From assembly GCA_027078365.1 (NCBI GenBank), contig JALWYQ010000044.1, positions 31,164 to 95,163 on the forward strand: 64,000 nt of DNA. The letters are read 5' to 3'. The notes beneath the pieces are model-generated. The model had not been told where the DNA came from. It made no database searches and was given only the letters and a program-made list of their open reading frames with translations. Source of the DNA: Phycisphaerae bacterium (lineage in GTDB: Bacteria; Planctomycetota; Phycisphaerae; Sedimentisphaerales; Sedimentisphaeraceae). The position numbers and the translations under genes were made by a program. Positions 19,901 to 28,615 of the stretch are shown here, piece after piece (position 1 is the stretch's first letter; each line of letters starts with the position of its first letter).

Positions 19901-19939
19901 TATTACGGCCTTTCTAGGGCTAAATACTACAACGATTGA
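16919..19939 (+). CDS. LptD/OstA-like outer-membrane assembly protein
   Basis: 1006 residues. A signal peptide (MRNSVILVLALVIFSCVATSKA) leads into repeated OstA-type beta-jellyroll segments around residues 90-150 and 270-380 (VRVFLDGNVSIS, VKSVYIRGNIVMTEGDRTITADEILYNF, IYLRAEKLLRVSESIFEAKDIVLT), then a long C-terminal region rich in alternating aromatic/polar beta strands consistent with an outer-membrane barrel (for example NTLSLDYYSKRGLGVGVDSEYE spaced segments). This is the layout of LptD, which inserts lipopolysaccharide-like molecules in the outer membrane. Assignment to LptD itself is probable but not certain, since planctomycetes have divergent versions. No lptE-like gene adjacent. The 222 bases upstream hold no gene. 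Confidence 0.75.
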   Translation: MRNSVILVLALVIFSCVATSKAVTPQQARVFAGQDLHLSGDELTVSTTKSGRHILVYKGDFSLLVATNKYSSDNAVIWIDAVSDSLTQASPMYRVRVFLDGNVSISKGKNSKTIDSGKSIVAGSGSLMTSLTIRGEVFATAQSRKDVKVINEPLYEKAKGYLMPMKLAKAGKPRPEAIVPPIKPLKEDKSSDVSQEDEDEPFFAWVMPPSLMNESKPEAQVAQDNANQDYQYPVNISGIWEPAPEIEKSTLADGTNVATVIGRFYLWHRLNDKGDMIEFQADEAVVFLADDNFKVSDEKSSADKLLASGKVKSVYIRGNIVMTEGDRTITADEILYNFVDSQALIVNAQMRSFDRDEGIPIYLRAEKLLRVSESIFEAKDIVLTNDEFYLPQISATASSIVVTDTSNLENRASKLGDARYQAVMEDMRLKLGETTIFRWPKLTSGIKNPHLPIKRLSVGNGKSFGTSIESVWYLNRLMGWKEKPGVDNTLSLDYYSKRGLGVGVDSEYETDTGYGEMHGYMINDNGEDRLGRSRDRDNIEPDNNLRGRLSVRHREYLPYDWQMTLELGYLSDKNFYESFYRDEFNTEKEPETLIHLKRLKNNWAFSWLAKVRINDFQDELEELPTAQFHMVGQDLFDGLFTYYTHNKFGRFRQRHGDDSTLTGSQESFTYGSSRHEIDMPLIWGNAKFVPYVAGTFAFDDGDGFSTGLNGKAVDSDSSVWLGELGMRASTQFWKIDPAVHSRLWDLNGIKHILRPHVEFSVYQASDDSVDARNSINLGLSQRWQTKRGSSDNLRTIDWMRLNIDTTFVADSADASDVSPDKYIFNDPTIPMFKRRETDQYGIRSNTINADYYWSISDTYAVMSDMNYNIEAGTVDQFNIGITRYCWPNLSWYIGNRYLKRVVSTNSTGEYHEEGSDSVTFGITYKLSSRYTVLFNQEYNLDYGKNVQSELAIVRHYHRIYYGFTISTDESLDSSSIVFSIWPEGVKDLAVGSRRYYGLSRAKYYND

Positions 19940-20075
19940 TGTGTGTAGTGGCTTAAGTTGTTTTGTTTAATTGATTTGTGTGGATAAAGCGTTCATTCCT
20001 GTGGAGTCTTTCGAGATCGCAAATCAGAGTTTATAAATTTAATTTGTTTGTATTTATTCTTAAAAGGAGTTTGCC

Positions 20076-21026
20076 ATGGCATTGGTAACTACCAAAAAAA
20101 TGTTTGAAATGGCGTACAAGAATGGTTATGCCATCGGTGCTTTTAATGTTAATAACATGGAAATCACTCAGGGTATCGTTAAGGCTGTTGCTGAGACGAA
20201 ATCACCATTGATTCTTCAGATATCAAGAGGTGCTAGATCTTACGCTAGTATGTCTTACCTAAAGGCTATCATTGATGTTGCGGTTGAGGAAAATCCTGAT
20301 ATTCCTATCGCGATGCACCTAGACCACGGAGACACATTCGAGACATGTAAGCAATGTGTTGATGATGGCTTTACATCTGTTATGATTGATGGTTCTCACC
20401 ACGATTTTGAAGACAATATCAAACTAACAAAGCAGGTTGTTGAGTACGCTCACGATCACGGTGTTGTTGTTGAGGCAGAACTTGGTCAGCTTGGTGGTAT
20501 CGAGGAAGACGTTGTCGGACTCAGTCACGATGAGGTTATGGATCATCTTACAGATCCAGACCAAGCAGTAGAATTTATCGAGAGAACAGGTGTGGACTCA
20601 CTTGCAATCGCTTGTGGAACAAGCCACGGAGCGTACAAGTTTAAGGTTGCTCCAACATTAGCTTTCGATGTAATCGAAAATATTGCGACAAAGGTTCCAA
20701 ATTATCCGCTTGTTATGCATGGTGCTAGCTCTGTTCTCAAAGAGTTTAAAGATTTAATCAACAAGTACGGCGGTGATATGCCAGATGCGATGGGTGTTCC
20801 TGAGGAAGCGCTAACAAAGGCATCTAAGCTAGCTGTGTGTAAGATTAACATCGATACAGACCTTCGTATGGCTCTAACTGCAAAGATTCGCCAAGTTTTT
20901 GCAGAGAATCCATCAGAGTTTGATCCTCGTAAATATCTTGGCCCAGGTCGTGAAGCTATTTACGATATGGTAAAACACAAACTTGAGGTACTTGGATGTG
21001 CAGGTAAGGCCGCTGAGTGTCTATAA
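20076..21026 (+). CDS. fba: Class II fructose-bisphosphate aldolase
   Basis: 316 residues, zinc-dependent aldolase interconverting fructose 1,6-bisphosphate with DHAP and glyceraldehyde 3-phosphate. Motifs: AIGAFNVNNMEITQGIV, AMHLDHGDTFETC with zinc-binding His, catalytic Asp region, VEAELGQLGGIEEDV, and MHGASSV near the phosphate site. Starts at ATG with AAAAGGAG six bases ahead. Monocistronic: its own terminator lies 40 bases downstream. The 135-base leader contains a perfect DnaA-box-like nonamer TGTGGATAA at 19979-19987, probably coincidental. Confidence 0.96.
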   Translation: MALVTTKKMFEMAYKNGYAIGAFNVNNMEITQGIVKAVAETKSPLILQISRGARSYASMSYLKAIIDVAVEENPDIPIAMHLDHGDTFETCKQCVDDGFTSVMIDGSHHDFEDNIKLTKQVVEYAHDHGVVVEAELGQLGGIEEDVVGLSHDEVMDHLTDPDQAVEFIERTGVDSLAIACGTSHGAYKFKVAPTLAFDVIENIATKVPNYPLVMHGASSVLKEFKDLINKYGGDMPDAMGVPEEALTKASKLAVCKINIDTDLRMALTAKIRQVFAENPSEFDPRKYLGPGREAIYDMVKHKLEVLGCAGKAAECL

Positions 21027-21066
21027 GTATCAGCTCTTAATTTATATGTAAGTTGATTTTCTTATT

Positions 21067-21099
21067 GACCCCCGCCAGAGAAGCTGTCGGGGGTCTTTT
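21067..21099 (+). terminator. Intrinsic terminator after fba
   Basis: GACCCCCG pairs perfectly with CGGGGGTC around a 13-base loop and is followed by TTTT. It lies 40 bases after the aldolase stop and before the S41 protease leader. Confidence 0.85.
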
Positions 21100-21205
21100 G
21101 AGTTTATGTTGATTTGATTGCATACTGATATTTATATAAGTAATACAGGTTGGATATTTAGGATTTAAATCTGTCATCGTAAATTTAGCATGGATTGGAC
21201 AGGCA

Positions 21206-23326
21206 ATGAGATTAAATAAAAGTAAAATAGTTATCATATTATCAGTATCTTTATTCTTAAGTGTTTTTTGGGCGCAAGATGCCCTTGCGCAAGGGCAATC
21301 ATTACAGGCTAGTGTAAGTAAAGATCTTAGCTTTGTTGATTTGGCAGTAGAGAGAATCTGTAAGGGGCAGTATGATGCAGCAGCAGAGATTCTATCGAAT
21401 TCTAAAAGCCAAAAGGCTAACGAGCTTCGTAAAATCATTGAAGATATCGATGCTCTTAACAAAAAAAGAGCCGCTGCGAAGGTTGAGCAGTATGAAGAGA
21501 AACTCAAAGAGCTTCAAGAAATCAAGGATAAGGGTGAACCTAAAGAGCCCAATGATATCTCTGATGCCTTTGCGGCTATAGTTGCTGTAAATGAGTATGC
21601 AACTAAAGAACAGAAAAAGGCCCTACTTGACGATGATTTTGTTAAAAAGACAGTTAAGAACTCTCTTGAACTCTCACTAGAATACCAACAGAAGGGCGAT
21701 TGGGTTAAAGCCTACACTTCAAGTTATATCTGGCTCAAGGCTTTATACAAGGATAATAAAGAATACAAGAGTCAAGCTGAAGAGTTGACGCAAAAAGCAA
21801 TCATTCAGGCATCTCTAAAGGATACTCTTTGTGAGACTGCTGCGGATAGATTTGAAGGAATATTGCCGAGTATGTTTATCCGTACTATTCAAGCCTTGGA
21901 TTTTGGTTATGTTAGTCCTATAGACTATACTGAGATGGCTCAAAAGGCTATTGACCGCTGTGAGAATCTTGCCGAGGTATTACTCTATCCTGATGAAAAG
22001 GTTGCATACAAGGTTTCTAAGGATCAAGTTATTGCTTGGAATGCGGCAATGCGGGAGATTAAAAAGAACATAGGAGCTAAAGTTGGTGGGCTTAGTAAAG
22101 ATGATTTTCTAAAGATTTTCAATCAGGTCTTGTTTATTCTTCCACGCACATTGAAGATTCCTAGAGAAATTCTTATCTCTGAGTTTGCGCAGGCGTCATT
22201 GGAAACTCTTGACCCATATACAAATCTGGTATGGCCGTGGAATGTTAAAGATTTCGAAAAGAATATGACTCAAAAGTTTTCTGGTATTGGAATCGAGATA
22301 TCAAATTCTTCAGGTGAGTTGACTGTTAATAGTCTTATGCCTGATACTCCGGCATACAATTCTGGTCTTGATGCTGAAGATGTGATTGTTGAGGTTGATG
22401 GCGAGCCAACTAAAGATATGAGTATTAATTGTGCGGTGAGCAAAATCACAGGTCCATCAGGCACAGATGTTACACTCACGATTAGATCAAAAGGGCAAGA
22501 TAAAACCAAAAAGATTACAATCACAAGGGCAACGATTGATGTTCCAACAGTGAGAGGTTGGCAACGTAAATCTGATGGTAAATGGAAGTACATGCTTGAT
22601 CCAAAATCTGGCATTGGATATTTGCGTATTACGAGTTTTACAGACAATAGTGCTAGACTTATGAAACAAGCAGTTGCATCTTTAGAGAAGCAAGGGCTCA
22701 ATGGATTAATTCTTGATTTAAGGAACAACCCAGGAGGTTATCTACAGACTGCTGCGAATATCGTTGATATGTTTGTTGATAAAGGCCCAATTGTTTCTAC
22801 TCGTCCAAGGTGGGGTTTCACTGAAGTGCACAGGGCTCATAAGAAGGCTACGCTAAAGATGCCTCTAGTGGTTCTTATTAATGGTTCAAGCGCATCGGCA
22901 TCAGAAATTGTCTCTGGAGCTCTTCAAGATCCTCTCTATAAGAGGGCTACCTTGATAGGCTCTAGAAGCTACGGCAAGGGTACGGTTCAGCAGATTGTCT
23001 CTGTGCCGGGAAATGGCGCCAAACTCAAATACACCATGGCGTTTTATCATCTACCAAGCGGTCAAAAGGTTAAGAACAGGTATCAGTTTGAGAAGATTGG
23101 TCGTACTGATTGGGGAATTACTCCTGACGTTGAAGTCAAGCTAACAGCTAATGAGTTAAAGACATATTATGATACACAAAAAGATAACGATGTATTGGTT
23201 AAAGCTAATCATGACCATACCAATGGCAAGGTTACAAGGCACAATTTAGAAGAGGTTTTAGAGGCAGATCCACAGCTCGCGATGGCAGTCTTGGTTCTTA
23301 AGGCAAAAGAGCTTGGGGCTAATTAG
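21206..23326 (+). CDS. S41 family C-terminal processing peptidase
   Basis: 706 residues. Signal peptide (LSVSLFLSVFWAQDALA), a helical charged region of about 300 residues, a PDZ domain (GIGIEISNSSGELTVNS...GLDAEDVIVEVDGEP), then the S41 catalytic core: GYLRITSFTDNSARLMKQA, LILDLRNNPGGYLQTA, LINGSSASASEIVSGAL with the nucleophile serine, and SRSYGKGTVQQ with the catalytic lysine. This is the CtpA/Prc group of periplasmic processing proteases. The N-terminal helical segment is longer than in minimal CtpA, similar to Prc-like adaptors. 53 nt upstream of lysS, so cotranscription is possible. Confidence 0.93.
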   Translation: MRLNKSKIVIILSVSLFLSVFWAQDALAQGQSLQASVSKDLSFVDLAVERICKGQYDAAAEILSNSKSQKANELRKIIEDIDALNKKRAAAKVEQYEEKLKELQEIKDKGEPKEPNDISDAFAAIVAVNEYATKEQKKALLDDDFVKKTVKNSLELSLEYQQKGDWVKAYTSSYIWLKALYKDNKEYKSQAEELTQKAIIQASLKDTLCETAADRFEGILPSMFIRTIQALDFGYVSPIDYTEMAQKAIDRCENLAEVLLYPDEKVAYKVSKDQVIAWNAAMREIKKNIGAKVGGLSKDDFLKIFNQVLFILPRTLKIPREILISEFAQASLETLDPYTNLVWPWNVKDFEKNMTQKFSGIGIEISNSSGELTVNSLMPDTPAYNSGLDAEDVIVEVDGEPTKDMSINCAVSKITGPSGTDVTLTIRSKGQDKTKKITITRATIDVPTVRGWQRKSDGKWKYMLDPKSGIGYLRITSFTDNSARLMKQAVASLEKQGLNGLILDLRNNPGGYLQTAANIVDMFVDKGPIVSTRPRWGFTEVHRAHKKATLKMPLVVLINGSSASASEIVSGALQDPLYKRATLIGSRSYGKGTVQQIVSVPGNGAKLKYTMAFYHLPSGQKVKNRYQFEKIGRTDWGITPDVEVKLTANELKTYYDTQKDNDVLVKANHDHTNGKVTRHNLEEVLEADPQLAMAVLVLKAKELGAN

Positions 23327-23379
23327 TGGATCTAGCTTTTATTATTGAACAAATTATTAAAAAGTTGTACGAGGACTAA

Positions 23380-24825
23380 ATGCAAAGTCAAGGCAGTGAT
23401 AAACTTCAATATCAGAGAATTGAAAAGATAGAAAAGATTAGGTCTCTTGGGGTTGACCCATACGGCCATCGAATTGATGGGGTAGAGTCTAGCGAGAGTA
23501 TTCGTGCTAGATATATCGAAGATACAGACGGTCAGAGTGCTTATGCAGCTGGGCGCATTGTTCTTCTGCGAGATATTGGAAAGCTTATTTTTATAACGCT
23601 TCGAGACTCTACAGGAACTATCCAGATAGGTCTCAATAAAAAGCGTATGCCAGAACAATGGGACTTAGCCAAGCTGCTAGATCTTGGAGACTTAATTGCT
23701 GCAAAGGGAGAACTTACTCGCACGAGAACAGGTGAGCTAACAATCTGGGCTGAAAATATTGATTTTCTTGCCAAGGCAATCAATCAACCGCCAGAGAAAT
23801 TCCATGGTCTCTCTGATGTAGATATGAGATACAGGCAAAGATACGTTGATCTATGGGCAAACCCTGAAGTAATGCAGCGGTTCAAAACTCGTAGTGAGAT
23901 GGTCGCTACCATTAGAGAGCTCTTGCGTAGCAAAGGCTTTAGCGAAGTTGAAACTCCAATGATGCAATCTATCGCTGGAGGTGCGGCTGCGCAGCCATTT
24001 ATAACTCATCACAACGCATTGGATATAGATTTGTTTTTGCGTATTGCTCCAGAGCTTTTCCTTAAAAGACTCCTAGTTGGTGGTATGGAGAAAGTCTTTG
24101 AGATTAATCGCTCTTATCGTAATGAGGGTTTGAGCACAAGGCACAATCCAGAGTTTACAATGATGGAGCTCTATCAAGCATATGCAGACTATAACGTCAT
24201 GATGGATATAACTGAAGAGATAGTCTTAACCTTAATCGAAAAGCATTGCGATGGTGTTGTGCTTGATTACGGAGATATGAAGGTTAATTTTAAAGGTCCT
24301 TGGAGACGCGCAACTTACGCAGAGCTCTTAAAAGAACACAGCGGCTGCGACATTAAAGATTTAGACGCTATTAGAAAGAAAGCTTGTGAACTTGGCATTG
24401 AAGAAGCAGGTATGGATGATTACGTAGTTATCAATGAAGTGTTCGAAGAAACAGTTGAACAACATCTAATCGACCCGACTTTCGTAATTGATTACCCTGC
24501 ACCGCTTTGCCCACTGACAAAGCGCAAAACTGACAACCCTGAAATAGCCGAGCGTTTTGAATTGTTTGTTGCTAAGATGGAGCTTGCCAATGCATACACA
24601 GAGCTTAACGATCCAAAGGTTCAAGAAGAAAACTTCATGATTCAGCTTCAAGGACAGGAAGAGTCAATGGCTACAATGGATGAAGATTTTATTACTGCTT
24701 TGATGTACGGCATGCCTCCGGCTGGTGGACTTGGAATTGGCATTGACAGACTGATTATGCTACTTACCAATTCAACTAGCATTAGAGATGTAATCCTCTT
24801 TCCTCTACTAAAACCACTTGCTTAA
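23380..24825 (+). CDS. lysS: Lysyl-tRNA synthetase, class II
   Basis: 481 residues. N-terminal OB-fold anticodon-binding domain (AYAAGRIVLLRDIGKLIFITLRD), class II motif 1 region (FSEVETPMMQ), motif 2 (FEINRSYRNEGLSTRHNPEF) and motif 3 (GLGIGIDRLIMLLT, SIRDVILFP). Charges tRNA-Lys in the cytoplasm. Standard length. ATG behind ACGAGG. Followed after five bases by an intrinsic terminator, so the lol-like genes downstream probably have their own promoter, although lysS-lol adjacency is seen in other bacteria. Confidence 0.97.
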   Translation: MQSQGSDKLQYQRIEKIEKIRSLGVDPYGHRIDGVESSESIRARYIEDTDGQSAYAAGRIVLLRDIGKLIFITLRDSTGTIQIGLNKKRMPEQWDLAKLLDLGDLIAAKGELTRTRTGELTIWAENIDFLAKAINQPPEKFHGLSDVDMRYRQRYVDLWANPEVMQRFKTRSEMVATIRELLRSKGFSEVETPMMQSIAGGAAAQPFITHHNALDIDLFLRIAPELFLKRLLVGGMEKVFEINRSYRNEGLSTRHNPEFTMMELYQAYADYNVMMDITEEIVLTLIEKHCDGVVLDYGDMKVNFKGPWRRATYAELLKEHSGCDIKDLDAIRKKACELGIEEAGMDDYVVINEVFEETVEQHLIDPTFVIDYPAPLCPLTKRKTDNPEIAERFELFVAKMELANAYTELNDPKVQEENFMIQLQGQEESMATMDEDFITALMYGMPPAGGLGIGIDRLIMLLTNSTSIRDVILFPLLKPLA

Positions 24826-24829
24826 TATT

Positions 24830-24874
24830 AAACTCCCATTGCCAAACTAGAAGTTAACAATGGGAGTTTATTTT
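24830..24874 (+). terminator. Intrinsic terminator after lysS
   Basis: AAACTCCCATTG pairs perfectly with CAATGGGAGTTT (24830-24841 and 24858-24869) around a 16-base loop, followed by ATTTT. Starts five bases after the lysS stop codon. Confidence 0.88.
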
Positions 24875-24974
24875 ATTAATATAGGGCTGGCTCTAATAAT
24901 CGATTTTAAGCAATGGAGAGTCTCTCTTTGCTAAATGATTTTTGGAGGCTTTCTACAATATAGGAAGATCTACT

Positions 24975-26327
24975 GTGCTAAAGTTGTTACTTTGTATGAA
25001 GTATTTGATGCGGCGAAAAATTGTGCTGCTTAGCATTATTGCTGTAGCTCTTTCTTGCGGTCTTCTCATAAGTGTATCTTCTCTATTCAAAGGCTTCATC
25101 GCATCTGTTGAAACATCGGTCTCTGATAGTTTAGGTGATGTAATTATTGGCTCGCCTTATGGTTACAGAAGTATCGCAAGGCTAGATGTGTTGATTCCGC
25201 GGTTGGAAGAAATAGATTCTGTTGAATGCGCATCACCCTTGTTGGTTGGTTCTGGCTTAGCGCTAAAAGGTAAAGGTGATGTCAAACGAGTCTCTATCTG
25301 GGGAATAGATCTCGACAGGCACATAAAGGTTACGTCTTTAAAAGAGTCCCTTCTAACCCAGAAGAATACTCCTGATACAAAATTCAACGCAGCTGCTAAT
25401 GATAACTCTCTATATGGATTTGTAGGCATAGGTGTCTGTTCTCGTCCAAATCCAAAGACAGATGAATACAATATTGATGAGGCATCAAAGGTCATAGGCT
25501 CTAAAATTATCATAATGACAGGCTCTTTACAGCGAGAGAGTGTCAATGGTAAGAGAGCTGCTCTAAAACGCAAAAGCTTGGTTGTCAGAGTTGGTGATGT
25601 TGTATTTAGTGGTGTTTACAGAGTCGATAACTCTACAGTTTATTTGCCAATAGATTTGTTGTCAAAGACTCTCTATCCCTACACCGAAGAAGTGGGTACT
25701 ATTGCTCAGGCGATATTAATTAAGCTAAAAGAAGGCTCTGATGTTAATGTTGCCGTTGGGGAGATTAAACGCGTCTGGGAAGATTTTGAAATTAATGTGC
25801 TTGGTTGGCCAAATATTGCAGAATCGATGTCGCCTAAAACATCCATAGAGTATCAGAAACGATTGATTGAGGAATATAGAAAACAGATGGAAATGCTTAT
25901 GATTGTGTTTGGAGTTATAAGCGTTGGAGTAATCTTTCTTATATCCTGCATTTTCTATATGATGATTCTCACTCGTCAAAAAGATATTGCTATCATAAAG
26001 AGTTTTGGTGGTGGTTCCCTGACAATAATAACTATATTTCTTTCGTTTGGTCTAGTGGTTGGCATTCTTGGTTCAATGCTTGGAGTTTTGTTTGGTAGTC
26101 TATTTATAAAGAATATAAATTCAATAGAGCACTTCATTAATATTGTAAGTGGTGTCAAGATTTGGAAGAGTAGTGTTTATATGTTTGATAAGATACCAAA
26201 TACATTAGATGCAAACTCTGTTGTGTGGATTTCTATAGCGTCTATTATGGCTGCGATAATAGGGGCCATTATTCCAGCGATTGTTGCTTCAAAGATAAAT
26301 CCCGTTAAAATTTTACGGTACGAGTAA
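24975..26327 (+). CDS. FtsX-like ABC transporter permease, LolC/LolE type (first of two)
   Basis: About 450 residues. One N-terminal membrane segment (IVLLSIIAVALSCGLLISVS), a large periplasmic domain of roughly 230 residues, then three C-terminal membrane helices (MLMIVFGVISVGVIFLISCIF and two more) ending NPVKILRYE: the MacB/LolC-E topology. Cytoplasmic loop QKDIAIIKSFGG is the coupling region characteristic of the family. GTG at 24975 chosen because AGGAAG lies seven bases ahead; a TTG at 24942 would add 11 residues. In LolCDE systems such permeases extract lipoproteins from the inner membrane. The pairing with a second, divergent permease and an ATPase supports that, but other envelope exports are possible. 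Confidence 0.88.
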   Translation: MLKLLLCMKYLMRRKIVLLSIIAVALSCGLLISVSSLFKGFIASVETSVSDSLGDVIIGSPYGYRSIARLDVLIPRLEEIDSVECASPLLVGSGLALKGKGDVKRVSIWGIDLDRHIKVTSLKESLLTQKNTPDTKFNAAANDNSLYGFVGIGVCSRPNPKTDEYNIDEASKVIGSKIIIMTGSLQRESVNGKRAALKRKSLVVRVGDVVFSGVYRVDNSTVYLPIDLLSKTLYPYTEEVGTIAQAILIKLKEGSDVNVAVGEIKRVWEDFEINVLGWPNIAESMSPKTSIEYQKRLIEEYRKQMEMLMIVFGVISVGVIFLISCIFYMMILTRQKDIAIIKSFGGGSLTIITIFLSFGLVVGILGSMLGVLFGSLFIKNINSIEHFINIVSGVKIWKSSVYMFDKIPNTLDANSVVWISIASIMAAIIGAIIPAIVASKINPVKILRYE

Positions 26328-26375
26328 AATTGTTAGTTTCTTGTATAATCGATAACTACGAAGAAAGATACTGTT

Positions 26376-27716
26376 GTGTTTAATGTTAAGTTGGCATTAA
26401 AATATTTTCTCAAAAAGCCCATATCTTGGTTGGCTACATTGGCGGTAGCAATCTCTGTATTCGTTGTTTTGGTCGTGATGACTGTAATGCATGGTTTGGT
26501 TGTTGATTATATAAATAAGACCCATGCTACGGTTGGGGATGTTATTGTTTATAGTGATTCGTTAGTTGGTTTTCCATATTACGATAGGTTGCTTGGCGAG
26601 ATTGACAAACAAAATTTTGTAGAAGCAGCATCTCCTGTTATTAAAAGTTTTGCGATGTTGAGTGTTGCTGGTGGCAATAGGGGCTTGGGCGTTAATCTCG
26701 TAGGGATTGAAGCTAGCAGTTATAATCAAGTGACTGAATTTAAATCTAGCCTCTATAGAAAGATTGATAACGATAAAATCTTTACACCATATTTTGATTC
26801 TAAAAAGAGTGGCTGTATCAGAGGCATTCTAATAATGAATTCCAAAAACTATCAAGGCAAGTTTACCCACAACCCTCTGATATTTGAAAAGCTCATCCTT
26901 ACATGTTTTCCTCTTTCCTACAAAGGAACCTTATTAAAGGCAGCTTCTGGGATAGTTGATTCTAAAAGTTATTATGTTGCTAATGATTCAGATACAGGGC
27001 TTGCTAGTGTTGATAGCTCTACAATATACATTCCATTTACAGATGCTCAGATGCTCTGCGGAATGGACTCGACAATTAAGAGAGCTTCTGCGATATATAT
27101 AAAGATTAAACAAGGAGAATCGCTGGGGGAATGTGTTGATAAGATAAGTCAATTAGTTCAACGCATGAAAGAACAAAATGAGAATGATAAGTTTTCAATG
27201 TTGTTAAGGAACGTCAGAGTTGAAGACTGGAAAACTTATAAGCGTGAATCTATTGCTCCTATGGAAAAAGAACAGGCAATGCTAACGGCTCTCTTCTTAT
27301 TGATTGCGCTTGTGACTGTGTTTGTGATTTTTGTGGTCTTTTTTATGCTAGTTCATCATAAGCTCAGAGACATTGGTATTCTTAGGAGTGTTGGTATTTC
27401 AGTATTCAAAATCAATGGCCTATTTTTATTGTTTGCTACTATGATAGCAATAGCTGGCACTACAATTGGAGCCTTAGGAGGTTGGTTCTTCCTAAGATAC
27501 ATCAACAATCTAGAAGGCTGGCTCTTTAGAGAATTTGGTTGGCAGTTATGGAACAGAACGATATATGATATTGGAGAAATACCACACGACATTCAGACGG
27601 AAGTCTTGTGTGTTATAATTATCTGTTCTTTAGTGGCATCACTGTTGGGGGCATTCTTTCCTGTTTTTAATGTGTCAAGGAGAGATCCAGTTAAACTCCT
27701 TTCTGTAGATCAATAG
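26376..27716 (+). CDS. FtsX-like ABC transporter permease, LolC/LolE type (second)
   Basis: 446 residues from GTG with AAGAAAG ahead. Same topology as its neighbour: helix near the N-terminus (ISWLATLAVAISVFVVLVVMT), large extracytoplasmic domain, then three helices (MLTALFLLIALVTVFVIFVVF onward) ending SRRDPVKLLSVDQ, with the LRDIGILRSVGIS coupling loop. It contains RTIYDIGEIPHDI, comparable to MFDKIPNTL in the first permease and to the YxFdkIP segment of LolE proteins. The two are only distantly alike, pointing to a heterodimeric permease. 48 nt downstream of the first permease. Confidence 0.88.
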   Translation: MFNVKLALKYFLKKPISWLATLAVAISVFVVLVVMTVMHGLVVDYINKTHATVGDVIVYSDSLVGFPYYDRLLGEIDKQNFVEAASPVIKSFAMLSVAGGNRGLGVNLVGIEASSYNQVTEFKSSLYRKIDNDKIFTPYFDSKKSGCIRGILIMNSKNYQGKFTHNPLIFEKLILTCFPLSYKGTLLKAASGIVDSKSYYVANDSDTGLASVDSSTIYIPFTDAQMLCGMDSTIKRASAIYIKIKQGESLGECVDKISQLVQRMKEQNENDKFSMLLRNVRVEDWKTYKRESIAPMEKEQAMLTALFLLIALVTVFVIFVVFFMLVHHKLRDIGILRSVGISVFKINGLFLLFATMIAIAGTTIGALGGWFFLRYINNLEGWLFREFGWQLWNRTIYDIGEIPHDIQTEVLCVIIICSLVASLLGAFFPVFNVSRRDPVKLLSVDQ

Positions 27717-27832
27717 AGAAGAGTTTAGAGGGGCTATAATATATAGCTTTTATAGCGGTTTATTATTAGAAGATTAGGGACTAGATCGTAGGGTTTAATT
27801 GCTAGTCATTACAAATAAGAGAGGTGTTGAAC

Positions 27833-28525
27833 GTGTCAAAGGTTCTACTACAGACGAAATCATTATCCAAGTCATACAAGATGGGTGCGACTAGATTAAA
27901 GGTGTTAAATGAAATTGACATCGCTGTTAAATATGGCGAGTTTGTTACCATTGTTGGTGCAAGCGGTTCTGGAAAAAGCACTCTCTTGCACTTACTTGGC
28001 GCATTGGATAAGCCAGATTCTGGTAAGGTATTATTTCAAGAAGAAGATTTGTCTAAACTAAGTTCATCTGCACTAAATAGATATCGAAATAGTAAGGTTG
28101 GCTTTGTTTTTCAGTTCTATCATCTAATTAACGAATTAAATGTCTTGGAAAATATTCTTATGCCTGCGATGGCTTATTGCTCTGCAATACAGTGGCTCAG
28201 AGTCGGTGGTAAGTATAAGAAAAAAGCAATGGAGCTTATTGAGAAATTGGGGCTTCAAGATAGAGCAAAACATAAACCATATCAACTCTCTGGAGGTGAG
28301 AGGCAAAGGGTTGCTATAGGCAGGGCTCTAATTAATTCACCAGCATTACTTTTGGCTGATGAACCAACTGGAAATCTTGATTGGAGTAGAGGGCAAGAAA
28401 TACTCTCAATCTTCTCACAATTACATCAGCAAGGTCAAACTATTGTCATGGTAACTCACGACCAAAGGGTTGCGCAAAAGGCAGATAGAAGCATAGTTCT
28501 TAGCGATGGTCGAATTACTGAATAG
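27833..28525 (+). CDS. ABC transporter ATP-binding protein, LolD/MacB type
   Basis: About 230 residues. Walker A GASGSGKSTL, Q-loop FVFQFYHLINELNVLENILMP, signature LSGGERQRVAIGRAL, Walker B LLLADEPTGNLD and H-loop MVTHDQRVA are all intact, and the FYHL...LNVLENI wording is that of LolD/MacB ATPases. GTG at 27833 is preferred (GAGAGG nine bases upstream); GTG at 27824 is too close to that site. The segment after the Q-loop (AYCSAIQWLRVGGKYKKKA) is slightly longer than in E. coli LolD. It powers the two permeases upstream; 116 nt of gap leaves room for a separate promoter. Confidence 0.92.
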   Translation: MSKVLLQTKSLSKSYKMGATRLKVLNEIDIAVKYGEFVTIVGASGSGKSTLLHLLGALDKPDSGKVLFQEEDLSKLSSSALNRYRNSKVGFVFQFYHLINELNVLENILMPAMAYCSAIQWLRVGGKYKKKAMELIEKLGLQDRAKHKPYQLSGGERQRVAIGRALINSPALLLADEPTGNLDWSRGQEILSIFSQLHQQGQTIVMVTHDQRVAQKADRSIVLSDGRITE

Positions 28526-28560
28526 TGAGATTTGATAATCTTTAAAAAAGCACAAATAAA

Positions 28561-28586
28561 AAAAGGACCCACACTTGGGTCCTTTT
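28561..28586. terminator. Bidirectional intrinsic terminator between lolD-like gene and folC
   Basis: AAAAGGACCC and GGGTCCTTTT form a perfect 10-bp stem with a six-base loop. The minus-strand reading continues with a run of T (leftward folC end), the plus-strand reading with TTTTAAATTTA. Placed between convergent genes, it can serve both. Confidence 0.9.
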
Positions 28587-28615
28587 AAATTTACTATAAA
28601 CGACGGATTAGATTG